Origin: Fusarium oxysporum f. sp. lycopersici 4287
Lineage: Eukaryota > Ascomycota > Sordariomycetes > Hypocreales > Nectriaceae
Length of the DNA stretch: 64,000 nucleotides
NCBI RefSeq assembly: GCF_000149955.1
Contig: NC_030988.1
Location: 5,529,434 to 5,593,433, forward strand
Direction: 5' to 3'
The translations under genes were made by a program, and so were the position numbers. Of the stretch, positions 54,782 to 64,000 are shown piece by piece. The notes under the pieces were generated by a model that saw nothing but the letters and a program-made list of their open reading frames with translations, searched no databases and had not been told where the DNA came from. Each line of letters starts with the position of its first letter. The first letter of the stretch is position 1.

Positions 54782-55770
54782 ACGTCGGTCACCCGGAAAC
54801 CGGCCACCCCCAGAAACCGGCCACTTTTCCTCTACTATAAGCTAAGAAAATATAACATTTTTAAATATTAATAAGATATTATAGATTACTAATATAATTT
54901 TTTTCTAGTTTTATTTATATAGTTAAATAGCTTATATAATATAAAAAAAATACTATATAATTATATTAAGCTTATATAGGAAAATATAGCTATTTTAATA
55001 TATAAGGTAAAAAATGTTAAGGAATTACTAGTATTTACTAAGAAAACCTTAACTAATTTAAAACCTTTATATAAAGTCTATTAAAATAGTTATAAAATTC
55101 TAGTTTTAAAATTAAAATTACTAAGAGTTTAAAGCTTTTTATTAAGAGAATATATAATATATATTACTTAATATTTAATATATATTTAATAATTTAAGTT
55201 TTATTATTAATAATAAACTTACTTATTATTATAAGTATTAAAATAGCTTAATAAAATAAATATTAAAATATATTATATTACTTTAGCTTATAAGCCAGTT
55301 TATATAAGTTAAAGTATTTAAATAGCTATTTTATTTAATTTATAATTAAATTTTAAAATAATTTATATTTTTATATAAATTTTCTTAAGATTTATTTTAA
55401 AAGTTTATTATTATTATTTAAAGAAATTATATAATTTTATAGTATTTTTCTATACTTAATATAAGTAATAAAAAGCTCAGATCTTATCTTTTTAAGCTTA
55501 TATTATTTTTATTAGATTTAATATTTAATTTAAAACATTTCTTATCTCTTAACTTTTAAACTCTATTTAAACTTATATTATATAATAACTATATATTATA
55601 TATAAAAAATAAAATTACTTTTATATAGTATTATATTAGTAGTATATAAAAATTATCTATAATTCTTATTTAAAGCTATATAGAGGAAGCTATTAAATCC
55701 TTTATTTTTATTATCTGTTAGTGTAAGGTGGCCGGTTTCCGGGGGTGGCCGGTTTCCCCCCATCCGACGT
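54782..55770. mobile_element. 989-bp AT-rich TIR element (MITE-like, TA target)
   Basis: The left end is ACGTCGGTCACCCGGAAACC and the right end, reversed, is ACGTCGGATGGGGGGAAACC. Both continue with GGCCACCCCC(A/G)GAAACCGGCCAC, giving TIRs of about 45 bp containing a doubled GAAACCGGCCAC. A TA dinucleotide flanks each side (54780-54781 and 55771-55772), as for Tc1/mariner-type insertion. The interior is almost pure A/T with very frequent TA, as expected after repeat-induced point mutation, and has no gene. Confidence 0.88.
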
Positions 55771-55875
55771 TATAGTACAGGTCTTACTTTGCAAGTATCT
55801 TCATTCCTGGCCGAACATGATGTAATTGAAAATTTGGATTTTGTATGGACGGAGCGAAATTTTGGTTATCCATTA
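55771..55875 (+). pseudogene. continuation of the interrupted zinc finger gene
   Basis: In phase with the upstream part once the TIR element is excised. It reads SYSTGLTLQVSSFLAEHDV and further to GYPLGGVIH before a stop. It is short and degenerate, followed by a small duplication of ttatccattaggtgg (55865 and 55883). Confidence 0.5.
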
Positions 55876-58800
55876 GGTGGGGTTATCCATTAGGTGGTCC
55901 TGGATGGTAGCCCCTGTTGCGTAATCGCGGCCTGTTATTTCTCTGTCGATGTTGGACGAGAATATGCAGCTGCTTCCCTTTTCGTTTGTTCCGGTGCACC
56001 TTTATAACCAATAGTCACATTTTGACGAGGCATAATGCAAACGGTCCACTTATGAGACAAGAGAAAAGAAACAATGTGAAGAGCATATTGACCCCACAAG
56101 CCATTGCTACGATTGCAGCCTGATCTTGGCAATATTACTTATCGCATTGCATCAGTTTTCACTGACGTGGTAGGTATTGCTTTCCGCGTCCCACTTTCCG
56201 TCGTCTCTGACACATATCTTTTGCAAACAGGTACGCTTCCGGCATGCCGGTGAGGCTAATGAGCTATTTTGACAAATTGTCCGGACGGGCCAGGAAGCCC
56301 TCCGGCGTGACAGCGTACATGCCAAGACTGCATTGACTCCGCCACTGCGCATGGTAAAAGCGAATTTCAACGAAGAGGGGGGGCAGAGGTGAGGATCTTG
56401 GGATGATCAGGTAAGAGAATCCGCCTATCGACAAGCCCACCATAGTCCTACCGCAGTTTCATAGATCTTTAGATCAAGGTCATTAACCATTTCGATGGCT
56501 CGGGGCGTCAATAAAGCCTAATCGTACAGGGTAAGTAATGAGAAGATAATTAGGTAACTAGGAATGAAAGACGTGAATTGTCGCTATCGGCAAGGCTAAA
56601 GCCTTTTTTTCTTATATGAGGCAGCTAATAAGAGATGAGGGTAGAGTTTTTGATATATAGCAGATAGTATGTTCCCAAATTTGATGTTTGGAATGACTGA
56701 GAAGCGTGGGTTCTAGTGTAGTTATAAAGGTACCCGAAATAATGAATTACTCTACCATTACATTAGAACCAGAGTTTTATTTAAATACTTCTTTATACGA
56801 GCTTTAGGAGTTTCTAATTAATACAGACTGTCTGCTAATGCATGTGATATTTGCATTTTAGTGCCTAACTTAAATAAAGTCAAAGAACATCCTAGCGATG
56901 AAACTTGTGTATAATTTAAATAGAGGCCAAGAAGCATGTCTTATTTTTGTAATATTGATGGTTTCCTGATATATCACTATTAGTAGAGCGAAGCAAAAGC
57001 TAATTATGAAACGTTTAAAAACTACATCCGAGTGATATATGCGATCGTTTCAAGGGCATACAAATCTATGTATATGACACAGAAACCGTCAAGTGCGGGG
57101 AGATAACCCTCTTGATGTCTCTCTTATAACACAGATTTATAGTTTTCCCTACCCTCCCTTAATTGTCAAAAATAGAGATGCGTTTCAAAATCCTATCTAT
57201 ATTTACTATTAACTTATATAGAATGGTTTTCCGTAAGTTACTTAGTAGCTTGGTTTTATCAATATCGAAGCTTATTAAGTATTTAGACTATATTTTATCG
57301 AATAAAGCCCTCAATTTGTTATAATGTGGGACTTATAATACCAATTGGAATGGCGGCGTGAACCACCGGCCAGAATCAAACCCTATTTGCGCCTGGACGA
57401 TTTGTGTAGAAGCGAAAATGTCTTATTGGTAGTAGGTGACTGCTTCCATAGGCTTTGGCTATTAGGATCTGGTTGATTTGTAGTCGAGCTCGATCAATGA
57501 CTAGTTCGTCTTGCTCGATGCTGATGGTTATCCTGAAAGGATGTGCTGCACAGCTCGAACATTCGGTGCTCGGGATGGCATGACAATCATTATGATCTGA
57601 AATCAAGTCTGAGCAACGCCTTACTCCACTAGCTGAGACTTGCTTCACTCGCGGAATGACGAAGTTCGCGTGTATACATTGTTATCGGTGTATGGCAGCG
57701 GCTTGTAGTCAGGGGCAGCCGAGCGAGGTATCTGTTCCAGCGTCATATGGTCATCTAACGTTGAATTGCTTATGGATAGCCAAGCCTGTCTGATTAAAGG
57801 ACTAAGAAAGAAGGCAAACTGTTCAGCGAATGAGACATCCGTCACTCCTTCTGAATTCCTTTCTGGTGATGACAACGTTGGAGCTATGATCTTTCGGGAT
57901 GCCTTGAGTTATTGATAGGAACGTCGTTAAGGATACCTAATGCAGCTCTTCTCTTCAACCTTTAGTGCCGTATATTGATCGAACATACTCGAACGTTTGA
58001 TTATGCTGTTTAAGGAGACTTATTCCGAGCTTTCATATAAGTCGATTAGTGCACTGAAAATAGTTAACTACTGTAATGGGGGGTATGTATAATCATTTCG
58101 CTGAAGCAATATAGCGGGAATAACCAGTGCTATCTAGTTGTATTCTTTAACGAGCTTGAACATATCAAGCGGATTCGTGACGGCTCGGCGACCCATCGTT
58201 CATCAGAGGCTTGGGAAACGTACTCATATGGCTGTGGCCGTAAATGGGCTAGATAACCTTCAAAACGGCACCTTTAGGGTCGACTTTCACCAGCCCCTAA
58301 CTTATTATTTAAGTTTAATGAGTGTAGGGTGATGGCCCACGCAGATAAACTGTAACAATCTGGCATAGTCTCATGTCATTTATACGCTCAACTTGTGAAG
58401 GTTTTGCATAAGATAATCCCAGTGGGTTCAAGCAGGTTCAAGATTGTTATTCGGCATTCTATTGGCTCTCAAAGGAGTTGCAGGGATACCGTCCATTTTT
58501 AACAGAATTTGATTGGCTGTGCCTAGGCAGGGGGGAGGAACAGATTGGCTGATGATTACCCTGTAGTTACCATTTCTCAAGTTTCACGACCGATTTTGAG
58601 CCCATTCAGGAACCAATAAATACTTTTGTAATAAAACAGGATCTTTAATATTCTTTTATGCGCCTTATTCCATATTCTAATGCGTGAAATCGATGCTGTG
58701 ATGTTGTTGCGTCAGGTGAAACTTGCTTGAACCCGTACCACACAACGGCTAAAGCCCGCAACCCTAAGTCTGACATTGATGACATATATGTCTACCCCCG

Positions 58801-59469
58801 GTCGAAAATCAATTCTATCCCCTGTAAAGTGGAGAAAATTAAATCAATTGTACAACAATTGATTTTGGTCTGTGGGACTAGGTCGCCTGGAACAGAGATG
58901 ACAACAACATCACTACTAACCTGTCGACCATAAGATTATACCTATCGACAACCACTACCCTGGACAACCAGAAGTAGGCACCGCTTCAGCCGCCGAAGAT
59001 AGGAAACTGAACACTTGGAGGAATTGGGCTTCAAGTTGACCTGCTATAACTAACAATTACGGGGATCAAGGAGACAAGCGATGCCAGGCTGGAAAGAACA
59101 AGACAAGAACCACATGGGCTTGGCGAGATCAAGGCAACAACTAGCAAGATGTATGCATTTTTAACTCTGGGCAATGGCCTACCGGGCGTAATAGACTTGT
59201 GTGTGTGTGTGTGTATAACTTCACCAGCATAACACCTCTATGACTCTTTATTAATGCTGGTGCTCTTTTTAGTAAATTCCCTAAGCTCCTCGAAACCAAA
59301 AGCTTATATTGCCTGGACTACCTGCAGTATTATGAATAATATTATATTTCACTCTAACGTTGCCTAAGTGGGGCGCCGCGGATTAGCATTTACCCGACGC
59401 GCTGTCGCAACAAACCTGACCGCATCCGAGTACGAGTAGCATTTTCCTAACCAAACTAACGCCTTCCAA
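55876..59469. other. long gene-poor, AT-rich region
   Basis: Mostly short frames. A minus-strand stretch at 57645-57875 (FFLSPLIRQAWLSISNS, TLDDHMTLEQIPRSAAPDY) looks faintly protein-like but has no recognised family. A (TG)8 microsatellite lies near 59197-59214. No RNA gene was recognised. Confidence 0.5.
58791..58881 (+). repeat. hairpin-CTAG block, copy of 37587-37685
   Basis: tctacccccggtcgaaaatc, then stem aatcaattgt / acaattgatt (58841-58865, 3-nt loop), 12 nt and CTAG at 58878-58881. This fits a Helitron 3' end on the plus strand, although the next base is G rather than T. Confidence 0.6.
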
Positions 59470-59487
59470 GTGAATGATACCTCAACA

Positions 59488-61137
59488 ATGTCGCTGCTTG
59501 ATCTCCCAGATGACTTACTCTGTTTGATAGCGGAAAACCTAGAGTCAGAGACAAACATCTTGATGTTTCTACGAGCCCACAGCAGGCTTCGCAATGTGCT
59601 GAATAGCTACCTCTACTGGTACAACGTAAAACAATCTGGAAGCTCAGCTTTACTATGGTTTGCCAAACATGGCCAACTCAAAGAGGCTGAAATATTGCTA
59701 AGTAAAGGAGCTAACAGCCAAGTCGCAAGTGACACCTTTTCGATGGCACTATTGCTGGCGGCAGAGGAGGGGCATAAGCAGATGGTGAAGCTGTTGCTCG
59801 ACAACGGCGCCGACGTCAACGCACAAGGTGGAGAACTTTACGGCACCGCACTCCAGGGGGCTTCCGCTGGAGGCCACGAGCCGATTGTGAAGCTGCTGCT
59901 TGACAAAGGCGCCGACGTCAACGCACAAGGTGTAGAACTTTACGGCACCGCACTCCAGGGGGCTTCCGCTGGAGGCCACGAGCCGATTGTGAAGCTGCTG
60001 CTTGACAAAGGCGCCGACGTCAACGCACAAGGTGGAGAACTTTACGGCACCGCACTCCAGGGGGCTTCCGCTGGAGGCCACGAGCCGATTGTGAAGCTGC
60101 TGCTCGACAAGGGCGCCGACGTCAACACGCAGGGCGGACACCACGGCACCGCACTCCAGGCGGCTGCATTTAAAGACCATGAGCACATTGTGAAGCTGCT
60201 GCTCGACAACGGCGCCGACGTCAACGCACAAGGTGGAGAACTTTACGGCACCGCACCCCAGGGGGCTTCCGCTGGAGGCCACGAGCCGATTGTGAAGCTG
60301 CTGCTCGACAAGGGCGCCGACGTCAACGCACAAGGTGGAGGCCTTTACGGCACCGCACTCCAGGGGGCTTCCGCTGAAGGCCACGAGCACATTGTGAAGC
60401 TGCTGCTCGACGAGGGCGCCGACGTCAACGTACAAGGTGGAGAACTTTACGGCACCGCACTCCAGGGGGCTTCCGCTGAAGGCCACAAGCACATTGTGAA
60501 GCTGCTGCTCGACAAGGGCGCCGACGTCAACGCACAGGTTGAAGAACATGGCACCGCACTCCAGGGGGCTTCCGCTGGAGGCTACGAGCCGATTGTGAAG
60601 CTGCTGCTCGACGAGGGCGCCGACGTCAACGTACAAGGTGGAGAACTTTACGGCACCGCACTCCAGGGGGCTTCCGCTGGAGGCCACGAGCACATTGTGA
60701 AGCTGCTGCTCGATAACGGCGCCAATGTTAACGCACAGGTTGAAGAACATGGCACCGCACTCCAGGGGGCTTCCGCTGGAGGCTACGAGCCGATTGTGAA
60801 GCTGCTGCTCGACAACGGCGCCGACGTCAACGCACAAGGTGGAGGCCTTTACGGCACCGCACTCCAGGGGGCTTCCGCTGAAGGCCACGAGCACATTGTG
60901 AAGCTGCTGCTCGACGAGGGCGCCGACGTCAACACGCAAGGCGGACACCACGGCACTGCACTCCAGGGGGCTTCCGCTGAAGGCCACGAGCACATTGTGA
61001 AGCTGCTGCTCGACGAGGGCGCCGACGTCAACACGCAGGGCGGACACCACGGCACCGCACTCCAGGCTGCTGCATTTAAAGACCATGAGCACATCGTGAA
61101 GCTGCTGCTTGACAACGGCGCGTATGTTAACGTATAG
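59488..61137 (+). CDS. F-box-like / ankyrin-repeat protein
   Basis: 549 codons from ATG 59488 (a GTG 18 nt upstream is in frame but unlikely). The N-terminus (LLDLPDDLLCLIAENLES, then FLRAHSRLRNVLN) is an F-box-like helix set. Two diverged ankyrin repeats follow, then 13 nearly identical repeats of 33-34 residues (GADVNAQGGELYGTALQGAS with GGHEPIVKLLLDKG) and a partial fourteenth. Ankyrin arrays bind partner proteins; with an F-box they may recruit targets for ubiquitination, and fungal families of this kind sit in recognition-type clusters (inference). The gene ends at TAG (61135-61137), where other repeats have CAA or CAG, with the frame reading on for a few codons beyond. The C-terminus may therefore be prematurely ended. 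Confidence 0.8.
   Translation: MSLLDLPDDLLCLIAENLESETNILMFLRAHSRLRNVLNSYLYWYNVKQSGSSALLWFAKHGQLKEAEILLSKGANSQVASDTFSMALLLAAEEGHKQMVKLLLDNGADVNAQGGELYGTALQGASAGGHEPIVKLLLDKGADVNAQGVELYGTALQGASAGGHEPIVKLLLDKGADVNAQGGELYGTALQGASAGGHEPIVKLLLDKGADVNTQGGHHGTALQAAAFKDHEHIVKLLLDNGADVNAQGGELYGTAPQGASAGGHEPIVKLLLDKGADVNAQGGGLYGTALQGASAEGHEHIVKLLLDEGADVNVQGGELYGTALQGASAEGHKHIVKLLLDKGADVNAQVEEHGTALQGASAGGYEPIVKLLLDEGADVNVQGGELYGTALQGASAGGHEHIVKLLLDNGANVNAQVEEHGTALQGASAGGYEPIVKLLLDNGADVNAQGGGLYGTALQGASAEGHEHIVKLLLDEGADVNTQGGHHGTALQGASAEGHEHIVKLLLDEGADVNTQGGHHGTALQAAAFKDHEHIVKLLLDNGAYVNV
59805..61134. repeat. 99-102-bp tandem repeats (ankyrin units)
   Basis: Thirteen full units plus a partial one, with long runs of identical DNA between units (ggcaccgcactccagggggc, gtgaagctgctgctcgac). 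A few unit types alternate (QGGEL, QGGGL, QVEEH, TQGGHH), which points to recent amplification and exchange between units. Confidence 0.9.
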
Positions 61138-62486
61138 GGTGAAGAATATGGCAATGTACTTTGACCCAAGCTGGCGGTGCTCGGGCTTTTGTAGGGGGGT
61201 TTTCTTGGTTGTTACGCTAGCGATCATCGCGCTTGGAGGGCAATGAACGAGAGTGGCTTGCCCTGCCAATCCGGGGAGGAAATATCCTTTTCTTCTCGTG
61301 GATCGAGGCCACTTGATAACTGGATCTTAACGTTGAATGCAGCAGCTGATGAGCCCATAATGCGCGCTAGGCCACCCAATGAATTATTTTTCTTCCTTGT
61401 CTTTCCGCATAAGTTTTCGGCTATGTGGATAGGGAAGAATCCAATGGCTTCCAAGAAACGACCTTTTCAGGTGTTAAGGCCATTTCCGTGCGCCAGCGTT
61501 GCCTTGTGCCGCTTTGATCGCTTGGAAACTTTGTTGGAGTAGCATGCGTAGCAACTTCATCAGCTACGGAGGCGACACAACACAATAATGCCTTTTGTAG
61601 TAATAAAGATATGTTATTTATGCTATAGATTAACTATCAAAAGCTCTAATTATATATAGTACTTATCTCACTAGGTGAATATAGGTGTGTTTTAATGTAT
61701 CTATGATATTGGTTGACTTTCGCCTAAAGCGGTATAGGGCACACAGCGCACGTACACGCAAATTGGCCCCTGTAGGTGCGTGGGGAACCCGGTAACGTCC
61801 GTCACCCACAGACTGGCCACCAAAACACCAAAAACCCGATATCGTGATTCATTAATTACTTAACACAACACCACATTTTTTATATTAAATGAAAACTTGG
61901 TTAATGAATATTTGCTGCCCTTTGGAATTCTCTTGCTTTATGGCTATTCTGTGCTTATTTTCTCTTGTTCTCTTGGTTATTATTAAGCGTACGGGAATGT
62001 ACGGACCAACTCGGGGCAAATCATTCGCCAATTGCTATCCACTTTCGGCAACGCTGAATGCGGGCAACTAGCTTTAAAACTGACCGCAACATCGCAATAC
62101 TTGGCTTTAGTGGCTAAATTTTAAAATGCGATATGCCCTAGTAATTGTCAGTTGATGCATGTTGTTAAAAGTAATTTTTTCTAACTTTTAATAATGGCGA
62201 CTTGAATTCGTTGGGGGCAATGAATTCAGGTCCCTGTCTTCATTAGCGTGGTTTTAGTTTATATGTGTTTTCCATTTAATTCAGACCTGTATTCGCCACC
62301 CAGCTAGGGTAGAGATGGCGAGGGGCATGGAGGCTGGGATCAGGCTGCGTCAAAGGGCTTGTCAACTTCACGTGACTTTTACACTGCCACCGCCTCATCA
62401 GCTTGCCGTGGTGGCTATACACGGCCGTCATGCTCAAGCTGTGAGCTGTAAAGTCAGGTCCAAATTGATTACAGAATCATGTCAAT
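61138..62486. other. gene-free region with a TIR relic
   Basis: No defensible gene. At 61793-61823 gtaacgtccgtcacccacag followed by actggccacc resembles the end of the 54.8-kb TIR element (gtaacgtcggtcacccggaaaccggccacc). Confidence 0.5.
61793..61823. repeat. relic of a TIR related to the 54.8-kb element
   Basis: About 30 bp matching TAACGTCGGTCACC...CTGGCCACC with several C/T and G/A-type changes. No matching second end was found nearby. Confidence 0.5.
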
Positions 62487-63275
62487 CATGAAGAAGGAAC
62501 TCGTAGTGGCATGAAATACTGTGGGGAAAGGTATTGAAGTATGTTTTCGGCTTGTACTATTTAGCATACCTACATAAATATTGATGAATCTTACGTGAAG
62601 AAATACATATTAGATTGGTGATGATAATGCTAGAGTCGCGACGTAGTTTTTTCCAAGTATTATCATCAAGGTCTATGCTGCCTCATTTTTCGACACCAGC
62701 TAACTACCCTATACCAAACACCCATTCCGTAGTCGCAGCGTATTTTATGCTGCAACTGCCGTAAAGCATCCTCTCGACTGAGGCTATCTAGTATTTAGTA
62801 TTATGCAGAGTTATTTCTTTAATTAGTGAGCATTATAGAATTTCCGAGTCGAGTATGATATCGGTCTTGAAAAATAGGTCCAGGTATAATGGGGGCCAAA
62901 GTTGCGTAATTTCCAGTCAAGCTTCGGCCACTTATTCCACTTGAACAATAAACCTTGTCCAGATTTTGGGACCTAACAACTTGCTTTTTTCTATCCGTCG
63001 GCAGCTGCGATCATAACTTTATGCACGTGTGCGCTACAAAGGTAGCCTTAAAGTTACGCAAGAAAATACATCGCACTGCACCTATAGTTGTCACCCCATC
63101 ATGTACGCTCTGCATACATTCATGCCGCTCACCCCCGTCCAGTTCGACAGTGCACCTCAAACTAGTGTTATCTTCGCCATAAGGATGGAAGGTAGCTATT
63201 GCGCTATCTATCATGGAGAAGCCCTCTGTCCGCTTTAACTGTTCTTCACAGTGATTGCTACATTACTCTAGCCTG
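62487..63275 (-). repeat. inverted, diverged copy of the gene A 3' tail
   Basis: Reverse complement of 16312-17107 with scattered substitutions and small indels. It includes the last codons and stop of gene A but nothing further upstream, so only the 3' end of a second gene A copy survives here. Confidence 0.85.
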
Positions 63276-63353
63276 ATGTCAGGCTTTCACCAATGTAAGG
63301 TTGGGGTAAGTTACACAAACCAAGGTCATGGTGCATACTAATAGCGGATCGAT

Positions 63354-64000
63354 ATGAAGGACCTCGATGATGAAGCCTACAATGCGCTCATGGCTAAAGA
63401 GATCACCGATCTTCGTGCTCAGATCAACGACAGGGCTGTTTGTGAACTTACCTCGAGCTTGAATAGCGGAAAGCTTTGTTCTATTGAACATCCCTCAAAA
63501 TTTGTCGGGTCAGTAGCTCTTACTGGTCGTGCCAACTATCATGCTCGCATCCGCTTTGACGATGGGTCCGAAACATGGCTCTTACGAGTGCCGCGAGTTA
63601 CGGGCTTTCCTGTCCATCTTGCAGAGTACCTGATCCGCAGCGAGTTCGCGACCCTCAAATTTCTGGAGACTACTACCGTGCCAGCACCAAGAGCATTCTC
63701 GTTTGGCAACAAATCTCAAGGCACAGACCGAGGAGTCGGGGTCTGCTTCCTTCTCATAGAGGAGCTAGCGGGCAAGCCTTGGGACGGTCAAGGTGACACT
63801 TACAAAGTCTGGCAAGGTCTAGCTGAGATCTTGGCGGAATTAGAGAAGCACGAGTTTCACCAAGCGGGCTCTCTATGTGTCGAGTCTCCTCAAGATCAAC
63901 CAATAATATCCGTCACGGCTAGTGACAGATTTGTCTGCCTTGATCCTTGGGGCCCATTCGAAAAGTCAGCGGACTATTATTCGGCATGGGCTGAACAATA
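63354..64000 (+). CDS. APH-like (aminoglycoside phosphotransferase-fold) protein, 3' end outside window
   Basis: ATG at 63354, then 215 codons open to the window edge. The protein begins MKDLDDEAYNALMAKEI and then shows an APH/fungal phosphotransferase N-lobe: a nucleotide-loop region (LTGRANYHARIRFDDGSETW), LLRVPRV (the Lys-equivalent strand carries Arg), an adjacent helix (IRSEFATLKFLETTTVPAPR) and the hinge (CFLLIEELAGKPWD). It then enters the C-lobe (LAEILAELEKHEF). The catalytic HGD-type loop lies beyond the end. Fungal members are mostly of unknown substrate. No frame damage is seen. It begins about 80 bp after the gene A tail copy. Confidence 0.7.
   Translation, partial: MKDLDDEAYNALMAKEITDLRAQINDRAVCELTSSLNSGKLCSIEHPSKFVGSVALTGRANYHARIRFDDGSETWLLRVPRVTGFPVHLAEYLIRSEFATLKFLETTTVPAPRAFSFGNKSQGTDRGVGVCFLLIEELAGKPWDGQGDTYKVWQGLAEILAELEKHEFHQAGSLCVESPQDQPIISVTASDRFVCLDPWGPFEKSADYYSAWAEQ

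Noticed and set aside
59749..61269. 506-codon open frame antisense to the ankyrin gene
   Set aside because: It mirrors the repeat-biased codons of the ankyrin array. The sense strand has F-box and ankyrin motifs, the antisense only periodic low-information sequence.

Overview
The window looks like an accessory, probably subtelomeric, stretch of a filamentous ascomycete, most likely a Fusarium-type Sordariomycete. The reasons are short (about 47-160 nt) introns with GTRNGT-like donors, a HET-domain gene, a lipase-NB-ARC-TPR NLR, an F-box/ankyrin gene, Helitron, MULE and pogo/Fot DNA transposons, degenerate CCCTAA/TTAGGG tracts and AT-rich decayed spacers. The species call is inference from gene families, not from a search.

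Layout. 1-1.9 kb: a non-coding repeat (R1) that recurs almost identically at 28.1-30.0 kb and as a diverged third copy at about 10.1-10.8 kb. 2.4-5.2 kb: a hypothetical basic, Ser-rich gene abutting a 5'-truncated, frameshifted fungal kinase-like gene. 5.2-10.8 kb: mostly gene-free. 10.9-26.3 kb: three large, co-oriented, intron-containing genes. Gene A has an AT-hook-like N-terminus and an Ulp1-type cysteine peptidase core. Gene B carries a ParB/Srx-like GQHR motif and a Q-rich tail. Gene C is a 1,356-aa orphan that I could splice cleanly from four exons. No transposase is recognisable in the cassette, yet the 3' tail of gene A occurs again, inverted, at 62.5-63.3 kb. This cassette is the best candidate for an undescribed system. 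26.3-28.1 kb: T11A40 tract, then degenerate interstitial telomere repeats including a telomeric hairpin. 30.0-30.5 kb: assembly gap (448 N).

30.5-37.0 kb: a pogo fragment and a decayed autonomous Helitron (DUF6570-like N-terminus, HUH Rep, PIF1-like helicase) broken by about three frame disruptions. 37-50 kb: an allorecognition-type neighbourhood with a HET-domain gene, a twice-interrupted C6 transcription-factor pseudogene, a TPR fragment, a zinc-knuckle coiled-coil protein, a broken Fot/pogo transposase and a six-exon lipase-like/NB-ARC/TPR NLR. 51-54 kb: a Hop-like MULE transposase on the minus strand, flanked by GC-rich palindromes. 54.4-55.9 kb: a C2H2-type gene split by a 989-bp AT-rich TIR element with a TA duplication. 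59.5-61.1 kb: an F-box/ankyrin gene whose repeats are nearly identical at DNA level. 63.35 kb to the end: an APH-like kinase gene running off the window.

Nothing ties all genes into one pathway. The recurrent theme is mobile DNA plus the fast-evolving HET/NLR/ANK genes typical of fungal non-self recognition.
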